Below the pieces are notes generated by a model. It saw nothing but the letters and a program-made list of their open reading frames with translations. It ran no database searches and had not been told where the DNA came from. Of a stretch of 64,000 bases of DNA, positions 17,955-28,603 are shown in pieces. The stretch is from contig NETF01000208.1 in assembly GCA_002172675.1 (NCBI GenBank), positions 1-64,000 of the forward strand, in the 5' to 3' direction. Numbering within the stretch: the first letter of the stretch is position 1; the number at the start of each line of letters is the position of its first letter. Source of the stretch: an unicellular cyanobacterium SU3. Its GTDB lineage: Bacteria; Cyanobacteriota; Cyanobacteriia; Cyanobacteriales; Microcystaceae. The translations under genes were made by a program, and so were the position numbers.

Positions 17955-18068
17955 TTACTCAGCTTCTCCTCCTTGAATTCTGAGCATGAGAAAGCCCCAA
18001 GCTAAACCAAAAAGAACTAAAACTATTAAGATAACAGCCCCGTTAAACATCATGCTTTCAGCAGTCAT
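17955..18068 (-). CDS. petM: Cytochrome b6f complex subunit VII (PetM)
   Basis: This 37-residue protein begins [14 protein letters not shown] and continues with a single membrane helix including [15 protein letters not shown], then a short acidic tail. Length and sequence fit PetM, a small peripheral helix of the cytochrome b6f complex in thylakoids. A strong ribosome site AGGAGAAC lies 4 bases before ATG 18068. It stands just upstream (97 bases) of the Psb28-like gene on the same strand and may be co-transcribed with it or on its own. Confidence 0.92.
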   Translation of the reverse strand: MTAESMMFNGAVILIVLVLFGLAWGFLMLRIQGGEAE

Positions 18069-18221
18069 TGTTGTTCTCCTAATTAAATGGATAAATATTA
18101 ATAATTGCCTGACAGTTTTAGCTTATCATTGAAGTTACCCTTACAGTAAAGGCTTATCAATTCTAGCTAAATTTAACCTATCATCCATAAGTATTGTAAA
18201 ACACCAAGGTAAAATCACAAG

Positions 18222-19325
18222 ATGCAATCTTCTGACTCTGTACAGCGTCAACGTCCTCATCTAGCTTTAACCATGGGAGATCCCGCCAGTATTGGACCAG
18301 AAATTATTCTCAAAGCATTAGTTGATCCTACTCTGACCCAAACTTGTGATCTCACCGTCATCGGAACGCGATCGCTATTTGATAAAACCTATCAGCAATT
18401 ATACTCAACGGGACAACCCTTAGCTGATCCGGATACTTTATCGATGATAGACATTCCCCTCGACTCCAACACCATCAGCCAGATTATCCCAGGTTGTGGT
18501 AATGCTGCCAGTGGAAAAGCCAGTTTTCTGTATCTAGAGACTGCTATCAACCATACCCTAGAAGGCAAGTTTCAGGGTATCGTCACAGCCCCCATTGCTA
18601 AGTCTTGTTGGAAAGCTGCCGGTTATCATTATCCTGGACAAACCGAAGTATTAGCTCAAAAAGCCCAAGTTGATCGCTTTGGAATGTTATTTGTCGGGCG
18701 ATCGCCTTATACGGGTTGGACTTTAAGAACGTTATTAGCGACCACCCACATTCCTTTAAATCAAGTGTCTCAAACATTAACCCCTCAATTAATGTCTCTC
18801 AAGTTGGACTTATTAATTAACTGTTTGCAGCAAGATTTTGCTATTAAAAATCCTAAAATTGTTATCTCAGGATTAAACCCCCATAGTGGCGAAAACGGAC
18901 AATTAGGAACAGAAGAAAAAGACTGGTTATTGCCTTGGCTAGAAAACGCAAAAACCCAATATCCCAACGTAGAATTACTAGGTTTAGTTCCTCCTGATAC
19001 TATGTGGGTAAAACCCGCAAAAGCTTGGTATGGCAACCCTTTGAAAGTAGGACAAACCGGCGATCCTTCTAGGGATCAACCCACATTAACCCTGAAGAAT
19101 CCAGCCGATGCTTATTTAGCTTTATATCACGATCAAGGGCTAATTCCTGTGAAATTAATGGCCTTTGACCAAGCGATTAATACCACCATTGGTTTACCCT
19201 TTATTCGCACTTCTCCTGATCACGGAACTGCCTTTGATATTGCTGGACAAGGCATTGCCAGGGATGCCAGTCTTAAAGCGGCCATCAATTTAGCGGCTGA
19301 GTTAACTCAGCAAAGATTAAAGTAA
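18222..19325 (+). CDS. pdxA: 4-hydroxythreonine-4-phosphate dehydrogenase
   Basis: The 367-residue enzyme oxidises 4-phosphohydroxy-L-threonine with NAD+ in vitamin B6 synthesis. Visible marks are [14 protein letters not shown] at the start, a [14 protein letters not shown] segment near 125 with the metal-site region, [10 protein letters not shown] near 215, and [10 protein letters not shown] near 303. The C-terminal part, [20 protein letters not shown], is typical. ATG 18222 gives the usual family start. It is divergent from petM and followed by a strong terminator at 19361. Confidence 0.95.
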   Translation: MQSSDSVQRQRPHLALTMGDPASIGPEIILKALVDPTLTQTCDLTVIGTRSLFDKTYQQLYSTGQPLADPDTLSMIDIPLDSNTISQIIPGCGNAASGKASFLYLETAINHTLEGKFQGIVTAPIAKSCWKAAGYHYPGQTEVLAQKAQVDRFGMLFVGRSPYTGWTLRTLLATTHIPLNQVSQTLTPQLMSLKLDLLINCLQQDFAIKNPKIVISGLNPHSGENGQLGTEEKDWLLPWLENAKTQYPNVELLGLVPPDTMWVKPAKAWYGNPLKVGQTGDPSRDQPTLTLKNPADAYLALYHDQGLIPVKLMAFDQAINTTIGLPFIRTSPDHGTAFDIAGQGIARDASLKAAINLAAELTQQRLK

Positions 19326-19360
19326 TTTTACTGAAATTATGACTTAAAATAACACATCTG

Positions 19361-19382
19361 AGGTGATCAAGATCACCTTTTC
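19361..19382 (+). terminator. Rho-independent terminator of pdxA
   Basis: AGGTGATC, AA and GATCACCT form a perfect 8-bp stem followed directly by a short T-run (TTTT), 35 bases after the pdxA stop. Confidence 0.75.
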
Positions 19383-19490
19383 AGTAGGGTTGCGATCAGT
19401 GGAAAGTACACATTCATCATTCATAATTGATATCAACTTTATTAGTGATTTAAGTAATTAGCCCATTTCCACCCCTTTCTTGCTGTTACT

Positions 19491-21602
19491 ATGCTCCATT
19501 TAACAAAAAAACAACAAAATATACAACATATCTTAGTCTTTAATTTGACTTATGGTGAGCGAGTTTTTTACCTTAATGAACCTCAATATTTGATCGGACG
19601 ATATCCTCAAAATTCTATCGTTATCAACGCTGAAGGAATTTCTAGGGAACACGCTACTCTCCTCAAGAAAACTACACATGATCATCATTTTTCTTACCTT
19701 ATCATGGATGGAACAATCGAGGGAGGGAAAAGTAGAAATGGAATTCGGGTTAATGGTAATAAAATCAATCAATGCGAATTAAGACATGGAGATATTATTC
19801 ACTTTACTAAAGAGATAAAAGCCCACTATTATATTATCGATCAAAAGAGTCAAGAATTCATTGAAAATTTGACTCCTAATGTTTTTTCGACTTCTCAATT
19901 GTGTGATCATAGGAATGGTGCTACTGAGACACAAATTATCGAACATACTATCAAAAAACCGACTTTCTCTGAGATCACAAATCTCGCTTCTGTAGTAGAA
20001 CTGAGTCCCATTCCTATTATTGAAATCAATAATCAGGGAATTATTACATACCTTAATCCTTCGGCCAATTTAAAATTTTCTGACTTACAAAAAGCTCAAC
20101 TTCGGCATCCTTTATTACAAGGACTAACTAAAAAGAAAAATTATAATAATGGTAGTTTAGTTATTCGAGAAGTTGATATAAAAGATCAGAGTTTTGAACA
20201 GCATATTCATTATTTAACCAAAGAAAAACTCATCAGAAGTTATATTTTTGATATAACTCAACGCAAAAAAGCAGAAACCGAGTTGAAATATCATGCGTTT
20301 CATGATGGTTTAACAGAATTACCTAATCGTACTTTTTTTGATCAACATATTTCATTACTGATCAAAAATTGTGAACGCTATAATAAATCATTCGCGGTTT
20401 TATTTATTGATGTTGATAGTTTCAAAAATATTAACGATACCTTGGGACATACCATTGGTGATCGCATTTTGAAATGTTTTGCTCAACGTTTAACCTCCCA
20501 AGTACGAAATAGTGATTTAGTTTGCCGGTGGGGAGGCGATGAATTTGTAGTGCTTTTTTCGGAGATAGAAAATCCTGATGAAGTCGCTAAATTTTCCCAA
20601 AGATTACTGAAGACTTTTGAACATCCATTAACCATAGAAGAACATCAAATCTATTTAAAATTTAGTATAGGAATTGCTTTTTATCCTGAAGATGGAGAAA
20701 ATGCAGAGATACTTCTCAAAAACGCCGATGCGGCTTTATACCGTACCAAAGAATCAGGACGAAATCATTATCAATTTTATAATTCAGAAATGAGTTTAGA
20801 AATTGCTGAGAATTTTGCTCTAGAAACTGAACTTCATCAAGCTATCAAGAATAAAGAACTGATTCTACATTATCAACCACAAATTAATATTAAAACTGGT
20901 AAAGTTTACGGTTTAGAAGCTTTAGTTCGCTGGAAAAGTCCCAAATTAGGATTAGTTGGACCAAGTAAATTTATTCCGATTGCAGAAAAAACAGGCTTAA
21001 TTCTTCCTGTAGGAGAATGGGTATTAAAAACCGCTTGCCAACAGAATAAAAAATGGCAACAAATGGGATTACCTCCTGTGAGAGTTGCTGTTAATTTATC
21101 AGCACAACAATTGCAGCAACCGAATCTGATTGAAACTGTAGAAAAGACCTTAGAATCAGTTGGATTAGACCCCCAGTGGTTAGAATTAGAAGTAACAGAA
21201 TCGATATTAATGAAAAATACAGCTTTAGCCAGTAAAACTTTACATGAATTAAGAAATATGGGAGTTTATATTTCTATGGACGACTTTGGTACAGGATACT
21301 CATCTTTAGGCTACTTAAAAAAATTTACCTTTGATACCCTCAAAATTGATCAAAGTTTTGTTAGGGAACTTAAACAAAGTCCTGAAGATATATCCATTAT
21401 TTCTGCAATTATGACTCTTAGTCGTGGATTTAATATGAGAGTAATTGCTGAAGGAGTAGAAACGCAAGAACAGCTAAACTTGCTTAAGCAATTGCAATGT
21501 GAAGAAATGCAAGGATATTTCTTTAGTCATCCATTAAGCCAAGAAGAAGTATTAAACTACTTACTCAGTTTTAATCAACAAAAGCATTTAATTATTCCCT
21601 AA
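19491..21602 (+). CDS. FHA-PAS-GGDEF-EAL signalling protein
   Basis: In 703 residues the order is: an FHA phosphothreonine-binding domain (about 25-115, with YLIGRYPQNSIV and ISREHATLL); a PAS-like sensor (about 165-260, SPIPIIEINNQGIITYLNP); a diguanylate cyclase domain with an intact GGDEF at about 346-350; and an EAL phosphodiesterase domain with EAL near 474. EAL catalytic residues look complete: NLSAQQL Asn, LELEVTES Glu, MDDFGTGYSS Asp pair, LKIDQSF Lys/Asp and AEGVET Glu. It could make or break c-di-GMP in response to a Ser/Thr kinase signal via FHA. It is a tandem paralogue of the next gene, 57 bases downstream. Confidence 0.9.
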   Translation: MLHLTKKQQNIQHILVFNLTYGERVFYLNEPQYLIGRYPQNSIVINAEGISREHATLLKKTTHDHHFSYLIMDGTIEGGKSRNGIRVNGNKINQCELRHGDIIHFTKEIKAHYYIIDQKSQEFIENLTPNVFSTSQLCDHRNGATETQIIEHTIKKPTFSEITNLASVVELSPIPIIEINNQGIITYLNPSANLKFSDLQKAQLRHPLLQGLTKKKNYNNGSLVIREVDIKDQSFEQHIHYLTKEKLIRSYIFDITQRKKAETELKYHAFHDGLTELPNRTFFDQHISLLIKNCERYNKSFAVLFIDVDSFKNINDTLGHTIGDRILKCFAQRLTSQVRNSDLVCRWGGDEFVVLFSEIENPDEVAKFSQRLLKTFEHPLTIEEHQIYLKFSIGIAFYPEDGENAEILLKNADAALYRTKESGRNHYQFYNSEMSLEIAENFALETELHQAIKNKELILHYQPQINIKTGKVYGLEALVRWKSPKLGLVGPSKFIPIAEKTGLILPVGEWVLKTACQQNKKWQQMGLPPVRVAVNLSAQQLQQPNLIETVEKTLESVGLDPQWLELEVTESILMKNTALASKTLHELRNMGVYISMDDFGTGYSSLGYLKKFTFDTLKIDQSFVRELKQSPEDISIISAIMTLSRGFNMRVIAEGVETQEQLNLLKQLQCEEMQGYFFSHPLSQEEVLNYLLSFNQQKHLIIP

Positions 21603-21659
21603 CTTTAAATTTTTTCAAAATCTTGATTTTTTTTGTATCCAATTTCTTACTAAACTATT

Positions 21660-23474
21660 ATGAATACTCATGTCAATTATTCTCAGCAAAACCGTAATCT
21701 GATCGTTATTGAAGATCAAAAGTATCGGCAAACTCTTTCTTTAGAAGAAGAAACCTATTCTATTGGAAGACATCCGAATAATTCCATTGTCATTCATTCT
21801 CAACAAGCTTCCCGTCGTCATGGTACATTGATGAAACGAAAAAATCGGCGTAATAATACCTATTCTTACTGGATTATTGATGGAGATTTAGATGGTAATA
21901 AAAGTCGTAATGGAATTTATATTAATGGAGAAAAATGCTTGATCAAAGAGTTAAAAAACGGAGACTTAATTAACTTTGGTTGTGAAGTCAATGCAACTTA
22001 TTATGCCAGTCATGAATGGTCAAATACAGTCACTAACATTGCTAAAAATAAACCTCAACAATTAGCTAATCATTCCCCAGGAGTTGATAGTAAGTATGTC
22101 TTATCTCAACCTCATATTGATGTCAACTGTGAGTCTAAACCTTTGAATAATAAGGATACACTTCAAACTCAAGAATATCAAGATACATTAACCCAATTAC
22201 CAAACAGAATTTTATTTAAAGAATACCTATTAAATTCCCTGAAAAATGCCAAGCAATATCATACATCAGTGGTCATACTGTTATTAGACATTAACCACTT
22301 CAAAGCCATTAATAAAAATTGGGGTTATCTTGTGGGTGATAAAATATTAGTAGAAGTAGCTCAAAGACTTAAATCTAGTTTAAGAGGTAGTGATATTGTT
22401 GCCCGTTGGGGAGATGATGAATTTATTCTTTTATTACCAAAAATTAGTTATGGAGATGATCTTGAAAAAATTACGCAAAGAATTGTCAAAAGTGTTAGTA
22501 AACCCCTAGAATTATCTGAAACACCATTATACTTAGAATATAGTTTGGGTTGTGGTGTTTATCCTCAAGAGGGGGAAGATAGTCAGACTCTTTTACAAAA
22601 AGTAGAAATTGCTTTATTAAATCATAAAAAAGAGGCTACTTTATCAGAAAAAAAAATAAAGTTAACCATCGATCCTAAAGCTTCTAAATTATTGAAAGCT
22701 AAAACTGCACTACAACAAGCATTAAACCAGCAAGAATTAGAACTGCATTATCAACCACAAATCAAAATAAAGACAGGAGAAATCTCAGGATTTGAGGCAT
22801 TGGTACGCTGGAATCATCCAGAGTTAGGTCAAATTAATCCACAAAAATTTATACCTGTGGCTGAACAAACTGATTCAATTTTAATGATAGGAGAATGGAT
22901 TTTAAAAGAAGCTTGCCGTCAGAATAAAGCTTGGCAAGATATGGGTTTACCGAATTTTATTATGTCGGTTAATCTTTCACCATTACAGTTAAAAGATCCG
23001 AATTTTGTTACCGTTGTTAAACAAATATTACAAGAAACAAAACTAGATTCCCATTGGTTAGAATTAGAAATAACAGAAAAAGCCCTTCTTGCTAATTCAG
23101 AACTCGCTCATCAAGTTTTACAAGAGTTAAGACAATTAGGGGTTCATTTATCGATGGATGATTTCGGAACTGGTTATTCTTGTATGAATCATCTGCCTAA
23201 ATTTCCCTTTGGCACCTTAAAAATTTCCCAATCTTGTATTCAAGAACTCACAGAAAAGCCAGAAACCATCGCTATTATTTCAGCCGCCATTGCTTTAGGA
23301 AATAATTTAGATTTACGAGTTATCGCAGAAGGCGTTGAAACCCATAAACAACTCGATTTATTGCAAAATTTAGATTGTCGAGAAGCTCAGGGTTATTTAT
23401 TAAGTCAACCCTTAACTAATATCGAAGCGACTCAATTTTTAAACCTTTATCAAAATTCAAAAGTTTCTTGTTGA
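21660..23474 (+). CDS. FHA-GGDEF-EAL signalling protein (diverged paralogue)
   Basis: The 604-residue protein is built like the previous gene but without the PAS segment. An FHA domain spans about 20-110 (YSIGRHPNNSIVIHSQQASRRHG). A degenerate cyclase domain has GDDEF in place of GGDEF (about 249-253). An EAL domain has EAL near 378. In the EAL domain the usual LKID motif reads LKISQSC, so a conserved acid is lost, and the tail of DDFGTGYSS reads DDFGTGYSCMN. One or both activities may therefore be lost, leaving a c-di-GMP sensor or a partner for its neighbour. It was probably formed by tandem duplication followed by decay. Confidence 0.88.
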   Translation: MNTHVNYSQQNRNLIVIEDQKYRQTLSLEEETYSIGRHPNNSIVIHSQQASRRHGTLMKRKNRRNNTYSYWIIDGDLDGNKSRNGIYINGEKCLIKELKNGDLINFGCEVNATYYASHEWSNTVTNIAKNKPQQLANHSPGVDSKYVLSQPHIDVNCESKPLNNKDTLQTQEYQDTLTQLPNRILFKEYLLNSLKNAKQYHTSVVILLLDINHFKAINKNWGYLVGDKILVEVAQRLKSSLRGSDIVARWGDDEFILLLPKISYGDDLEKITQRIVKSVSKPLELSETPLYLEYSLGCGVYPQEGEDSQTLLQKVEIALLNHKKEATLSEKKIKLTIDPKASKLLKAKTALQQALNQQELELHYQPQIKIKTGEISGFEALVRWNHPELGQINPQKFIPVAEQTDSILMIGEWILKEACRQNKAWQDMGLPNFIMSVNLSPLQLKDPNFVTVVKQILQETKLDSHWLELEITEKALLANSELAHQVLQELRQLGVHLSMDDFGTGYSCMNHLPKFPFGTLKISQSCIQELTEKPETIAIISAAIALGNNLDLRVIAEGVETHKQLDLLQNLDCREAQGYLLSQPLTNIEATQFLNLYQNSKVSC

Positions 23475-23593
23475 TTTAGATTGAAATAAGGATTTTTTGA
23501 GGAAAAAGTCAATTTTTGCTTTTTTTTGATAATGAAAGTGGCTTTGTAGTATGATTATAAGGATTGCCTCAGTCTACTAATCATTAACAAAAA

Positions 23594-25039
23594 ATGTCTG
23601 AAGCGAGTTACGATAACCCCTTAAACTTTCACGACTTAGACGAAGCCTTACTTAATTTTGATGAAATTCAAGAACAATTAAACTATCAACAAGCACAAGA
23701 GAGTCTGAGAAATTTAGTTAATCATTTAGATTTAACTGCTCAGGAACAAACAGGGTTAGAAAAAGAGTTAAATAATCTTACAGAAATGCTCGAAAAATTA
23801 GAGCATTCTGTAGTACAAATTGCTGCCTTTGGTATGGTAGGGCGGGGAAAATCCTCTGTTTTAAATGCTCTGTTAGGGGAAGAAATTTTTAAAACAGGGC
23901 CTCTTCATGGGGTGACTCAAGCCATCGATACAGCTTCATGGACATTAAAACCAGATGATAAGATAACAGGTTTGCAAACAGTAGCGTTATCAGGATGGGG
24001 ACAATCTCAAATAGAATTAATTGATACCCCTGGTATTGATGAAGTTGATGGGGAAACCAGGGAAATATTAGCCCATCAAATGGCTAAACAAGTGGATTTA
24101 ATTCTCTTTATTATTTCAGGGGATATGACCCAAGTAGAATTTAAGGCTCTATCCCAGTTACGAGAAGCAGGAAAACCGATTATTTTAGCCTTTAATAAAA
24201 TTGATCAATATCCAGAAACCGATCGCTTAGCCATTTACCAAAAAATACGAGACGATCGCGTTAAAGAATTACTCTCTCCTGATGAAATTGTCATGATTGC
24301 TGCTTCTCCATTGGTGACAGAAATTAGCCAGGATAGTCAAGGAAATTTAAAACAACAAAGAAGAAGAGGAAAGGCTCAAATTGAGGCATTAAAGTTAAAA
24401 ATATTAGAAATCTTACATCGGGAAGGTAAATCCTTAGTGGCTCTCAATACTATGTTATACGCCGATGAAGTCAATGAGCAGATTGTCGCCCGTAAATTAG
24501 AAATTCGAGAAAAAGCAGCCAATGAATTAATACATAAAGCTACCCTAACCAAAGCCATGGCCATTGCTTTAAATCCTGTGACAGTGGTTGATTTATTAAC
24601 CGGGGCCGTGGTAGACGTGGCCATGATTTTAGCTTTATCCCGTCTTTATGGTATTCCTATGACCCAACAAGGGGCGATCGCACTCTTACAAAAAATTGGG
24701 GTCAGTATGGGGGGTATTAGTGCCACTGAATTTCTTACCTCTTTGGGTTTAAGTTCTCTCAAAGGAATATTAGGGTTAGTCATTCCGACAACAGCGGGAC
24801 TATCTTTACTTCCCTATCTCTCTATTGCCATTACTCAAGGGAGTGTCGCAGGAGTATCTTGTTATGCCATTGGACAAGTGACTAAACGTTATTTAGCCAA
24901 TGGAGCAGCATGGGGACCAGAAGGACCGAAAACAGTGGTTAAACGGATTTTATTATCTTTAGATAAAACGTCAATCTTAAATCGAATTAAGTGGGAATTG
25001 GGATCAAAGTTAAAGCGAGATAAAGCAGTAAACGGTTAA
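23594..25039 (+). CDS. GTP-binding protein with DUF697 domain
   Basis: The N-terminal third is an Era/dynamin-like small G domain: P-loop GMVGRGKSS near residue 79, DTPGIDEV near 144, and NKID near 202. The remainder (about 290-470) is a helical, partly hydrophobic region with NPVTVVDLLTGAVVDVAMI and long glycine-rich membrane-like stretches, which fits DUF697. Such proteins are common in cyanobacteria and are thought to be membrane-associated GTPases of unknown role. A predicted coiled coil precedes the G domain (residues 25-75). It has 481 residues and stands as a single gene. Confidence 0.82.
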   Translation: MSEASYDNPLNFHDLDEALLNFDEIQEQLNYQQAQESLRNLVNHLDLTAQEQTGLEKELNNLTEMLEKLEHSVVQIAAFGMVGRGKSSVLNALLGEEIFKTGPLHGVTQAIDTASWTLKPDDKITGLQTVALSGWGQSQIELIDTPGIDEVDGETREILAHQMAKQVDLILFIISGDMTQVEFKALSQLREAGKPIILAFNKIDQYPETDRLAIYQKIRDDRVKELLSPDEIVMIAASPLVTEISQDSQGNLKQQRRRGKAQIEALKLKILEILHREGKSLVALNTMLYADEVNEQIVARKLEIREKAANELIHKATLTKAMAIALNPVTVVDLLTGAVVDVAMILALSRLYGIPMTQQGAIALLQKIGVSMGGISATEFLTSLGLSSLKGILGLVIPTTAGLSLLPYLSIAITQGSVAGVSCYAIGQVTKRYLANGAAWGPEGPKTVVKRILLSLDKTSILNRIKWELGSKLKRDKAVNG

Positions 25040-25380
25040 CACGGAACAGTGACCAATAATTAATAACTGATAACTGAGTATAAGACAGACTTTTTCTAAT
25101 CGTTAACAAAATTTAAAACTAGGGTCTTGACGAATCCTTAAAGTTTGTTGTAATCTTCTATAGTAATTAGGCTATGATTTATTTATAAAAAATAGAATCA
25201 AGTCTATAAACAAGTCAGCAACAGACTTTTAGACCTATGGGGAGTTAAAGCGTAGGATTCAGAAGAGTTTTCACCCTTTTCTCCCTTACTATGTTGCCTG
25301 TAAATTTACGCAAATGTATCGCTAACAGACATTAGTCACATACAATCAAAACATGAAAAACCTTAATTAAGATTTAATAA
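25040..25380. other. Intergenic region before bicA
   Basis: In these 341 bases I see no gene. The region presumably carries the bicA promoter. TTGACG at about 25132 and TATGAT-like hexamers near 25180 are candidates, but spacing is not convincing. No LysR-type TTA-N7/8-TAA box stands out enough to report. Confidence 0.4.
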
Positions 25381-25386
25381 TTGTTC

Positions 25387-27144
25387 ATGCAAATAACGAA
25401 TCGAATTCATTTTAGAAATATCAGGGGTGATATATTTGGCGGGGTAACTGCAGCCGTGATCGCCCTTCCCATGGCTTTGGCCTTCGGGGTTGCCTCTGGT
25501 GCAGGTCCTGCGGCAGGTTTATGGGGTGCCGTATTAATCGGTTTTTTCGCTGCTTTATTTGGGGGAACACCCACCCTAATCTCCGAACCGACTGGGCCAA
25601 TGACAGTGGTAATGACAGCGGTGGTCACAAAATTAACCGCAGATAACCCTGAAACTGGACTAGCAATGGCGTTTACCGTTGTCATGATAGCAGGGATATT
25701 TCAAATTATTCTCGGTTCTCTAAAACTGGGTAAATATATTACTTTAATGCCCTATACAGTCATTTCTGGCTTTATGTCAGGGATTGGGTTAATTCTGATT
25801 ATTTTACAATTTGGTCCATTATTAGGAACAGAAAACCCCAAAGGTGGCGTTATTGCTGCACTTAAAAATGCACCGATGGTATTGAGTAATCTCAATATTA
25901 ATATGGGTGAAGCAATTTTAGGCGTGTTAGCCGTCGCCGTTTTATTCTTAATGCCCTCAAAACTGAAGAAAGTTGTACCGCCTCAGTTAGTGGCTTTAAT
26001 TGGTTGTACCCTAATCTCAGTTTTCTTCTTCTCTAATGCAGGGATTAAAACCATTCCTGAATTTAATGCAGGATTGCCTTCTTTAGTGATGCCCACTTTT
26101 ACCCTAGATCAAGTCCAAGTCATGATCGTCGATGGTTTAGTGTTAGGGATGTTAGGGTGTATCGACGCGCTGTTAACCTCTGTTATCGCTGATAGTTTAA
26201 CTCAGACACAACATAATTCTGATAAAGAATTAATCGGTCAAGGAATCGGTAACTTAGTCTCTGGTTTGTGCGGTGGTTTGCCCGGTGCCGGTGCAACCAT
26301 GGGAACCGTAGTTAATATTCAAGCGGGGGGACGCACTGCCCTATCTGGTTTATCCCGTGCCTTGATCTTATTAGTTGTGGTTCTTTGGGCTGCCCCTTTA
26401 ACTCAAAATATTCCCTTAGCAGTATTAGCAGGGATTGCCTTTAAGGTAGGGATCGATATTATTGACTGGAAGTTTCTCAGACGCGCTCATAGTCTTTCTT
26501 GGAAAGCAGCCGCCATCATGTATGGGGTCATGTTACTGACTGTATTCTATGATTTAATTACCGCCGTTGGTTTAGGGGTATTCGTTGCTAACATTTTAAC
26601 CATTCAAAAATTAGCCAATGTTCAAGCCGATCTCGTTAAAGCCATTGATCACCCTGAAGACGATCGCTTAGCAACCCAGGAAGCTCAACACTTGATGAAG
26701 GAAGCTAAAGGCCGCATTATGTTACTAGACTTAGCCGGTCCAATGAGTTTTGGTGCTGCTAAAGCTATTACCCAACGTCAAGCAATTTTAGATAACTATG
26801 AGATGTTGGTGATCGACTTAACCAATGTTCCTTTATTGGGTGTAACTGCAACCTTAGCCTTAGAAAAGACCATTGATGATGCTTACGCTAAAGGGTTAGA
26901 AGTATTCATCGTCGGTGGGGAAGGCAAACTTAAAGAAAGACTGCAAAAATTCAATATCTTGGATCGGGTTCCTCATCAAAACCGTTTTAAAACCCGTGTT
27001 GCTGCTTTACAGTTAGCCGTTGCCAGTCTCAACGGAGATACCATCGATCAAATTCAAAACCATATGGGAATCAATAGCTCCCATTTTCCTGAAGATGATA
27101 CCAATCCATCTAATGGCGTTGCTAAAGAGCGATCGCATTTCTAA
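25387..27144 (+). CDS. bicA: Low-affinity sodium-dependent bicarbonate transporter (SulP family)
   Basis: The 585-residue plasma-membrane protein begins MQITNRIHFRNIRGDIFGG, close to BicA of Synechococcus PCC 7002 as I recall it. It has about 12-14 membrane segments, the SulP signature TPTLISEPTGPMTVVMTAV (residues about 60-78), LGMLGCIDALLTSV near 255, and a C-terminal STAS domain (about 430-560, LLDLAGPMSFGAAKAI). BicA imports bicarbonate with Na+ for the CO2-concentrating mechanism. The open frame reaches back to a TTG at 25381, but ATG 25387 matches the family start. A Na+/H+ antiporter gene follows 87 bases downstream. Confidence 0.93.
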   Translation: MQITNRIHFRNIRGDIFGGVTAAVIALPMALAFGVASGAGPAAGLWGAVLIGFFAALFGGTPTLISEPTGPMTVVMTAVVTKLTADNPETGLAMAFTVVMIAGIFQIILGSLKLGKYITLMPYTVISGFMSGIGLILIILQFGPLLGTENPKGGVIAALKNAPMVLSNLNINMGEAILGVLAVAVLFLMPSKLKKVVPPQLVALIGCTLISVFFFSNAGIKTIPEFNAGLPSLVMPTFTLDQVQVMIVDGLVLGMLGCIDALLTSVIADSLTQTQHNSDKELIGQGIGNLVSGLCGGLPGAGATMGTVVNIQAGGRTALSGLSRALILLVVVLWAAPLTQNIPLAVLAGIAFKVGIDIIDWKFLRRAHSLSWKAAAIMYGVMLLTVFYDLITAVGLGVFVANILTIQKLANVQADLVKAIDHPEDDRLATQEAQHLMKEAKGRIMLLDLAGPMSFGAAKAITQRQAILDNYEMLVIDLTNVPLLGVTATLALEKTIDDAYAKGLEVFIVGGEGKLKERLQKFNILDRVPHQNRFKTRVAALQLAVASLNGDTIDQIQNHMGINSSHFPEDDTNPSNGVAKERSHF

Positions 27145-27231
27145 GTAGAAAAAGAATTCTAAATTCTGCATTCTCAATTCTACATTTTCTGACCTCTTTC
27201 CTAAATAGTTTGTCCACTTAGTTAAGAAACC

Positions 27232-28599
27232 ATGTTCATTTATCCACCTATTCCACTCTTAGCCACAGAAAGCACTGCCAATCTCGGTCCGATGATTCTA
27301 GCCGGTGTGTTAGTCAGTTTGATCATTATTTATTTAGCCAGTAAATTAGGGGGAGAAATCTCAAGAGCCCTGAATTTACCCCCCGTATTAGGAGAATTAG
27401 TCGGGGGTGTGGTTGTTGGTGCCTCTGCCCTACATTTATTAGTGTTCCCCGAAAGTGGTGCCACTGCTACAGACTCAGTATTGATGAGTTTCTTGCAATT
27501 AGTGGCTGGTTTAAGTCCAGAAGCGGTTCCAGAAGTATTTAACACCCAAAGCGAGGTCATTTCGGTTTTAGCCGAAATAGGGGTGATTATCCTCTTATTT
27601 GAAATAGGCTTAGAATCGGATATTAGGGAATTAAAGGAAGTGGGTTATCAAGCCGCAATTGTCGCAGTAGTGGGTGTGGTTGCACCGTTTGCGGCTGGTA
27701 CTGTTGGTTTGATGTTACTCTTTAATGTTTCGGTTATTCCTGCTATTTTTGCCGGTGCAGCGTTAACCGCCACCAGTATTGGTATTACTTCAAAAGTTCT
27801 ATCTGAGTTAGGTTATTTAAAGTCCAAAGAAGGACAAATTATTGTCGGGGCTGCGGTGATTGATGATGTATTAGGTATTATCGTCTTAGCCGTTGTTGCT
27901 AGTTTAGCTAAAACAGGGACAGTTGATGTTGTTAATGTCATCTATTTGATTGTTAGTGCAACGGTCTTTTTACTAGGCTCAATTTTCTTAGGAAAATTCT
28001 TTAATAAGTCTTTTATGGCGGTTTCTGATGTGTTACAAACCCGTGGAAAGTTAGTCATTCCTGCTTTGATTTTTGCCTTCTTCATGGCGTTTATGGCTAA
28101 TGTCATTCAATTAGAGGCTATCCTAGGGGCATTTGCTGCTGGTTTAGTATTAGATGAAACTGATAAACGCAAAGAATTGGATCAACAAGTTGTTCCCATT
28201 GCCGATATTTTAGTTCCCATTTTCTTTGTCAGTGTCGGGGCAAAAGTCGATTTAGGTGTATTGAACCCCTTCGTTCCTGAAAATAGAGAAGGTTTAATTA
28301 TTGCCACCTTTTTAATTGTTGTTGCTATCATCGGGAAACTTATTACAGGATGGACAGTGACAGGACAAGAAAAAGTTAACCGTTTAGCCATCGGTTTTGG
28401 GATGATTCCTAGGGGAGAAGTTGGCTTAGTTTTTGCTGGTATTGGTTCAGCCAGTGGGGTATTAAGTCAATCTTTAGAAGCTGCTATTATTGTGATGGTA
28501 ATTCTGACAACATTTATCGCCCCTCCTTTATTAAGATTTGCTTTTAAAGAACCCTCAGAAACAGCCGAAAAATTACCTAATGCTGATACAGCAAAATAA
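27232..28599 (+). CDS. Na+/H+ antiporter, CPA2 family (NhaS3-like)
   Basis: The 455-residue membrane protein has a periplasm- or lumen-type N-terminus and about 12 hydrophobic segments. Family marks are LPPVLGELVGGVVVGASAL near 50, IILLFEIGLESDIRELK near 115, and the ion-binding region GAAVIDDVLGIIVL near 203-216 with the conserved Asp pair. It resembles NhaS3 of Synechocystis. Next to bicA it would recycle the Na+ that enters with bicarbonate. A strong terminator follows at 28604-28643, so bicA and this gene likely form a two-gene unit separate from the mrp genes. Confidence 0.88.
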   Translation: MFIYPPIPLLATESTANLGPMILAGVLVSLIIIYLASKLGGEISRALNLPPVLGELVGGVVVGASALHLLVFPESGATATDSVLMSFLQLVAGLSPEAVPEVFNTQSEVISVLAEIGVIILLFEIGLESDIRELKEVGYQAAIVAVVGVVAPFAAGTVGLMLLFNVSVIPAIFAGAALTATSIGITSKVLSELGYLKSKEGQIIVGAAVIDDVLGIIVLAVVASLAKTGTVDVVNVIYLIVSATVFLLGSIFLGKFFNKSFMAVSDVLQTRGKLVIPALIFAFFMAFMANVIQLEAILGAFAAGLVLDETDKRKELDQQVVPIADILVPIFFVSVGAKVDLGVLNPFVPENREGLIIATFLIVVAIIGKLITGWTVTGQEKVNRLAIGFGMIPRGEVGLVFAGIGSASGVLSQSLEAAIIVMVILTTFIAPPLLRFAFKEPSETAEKLPNADTAK

Positions 28600-28603
28600 A
28601 GCA

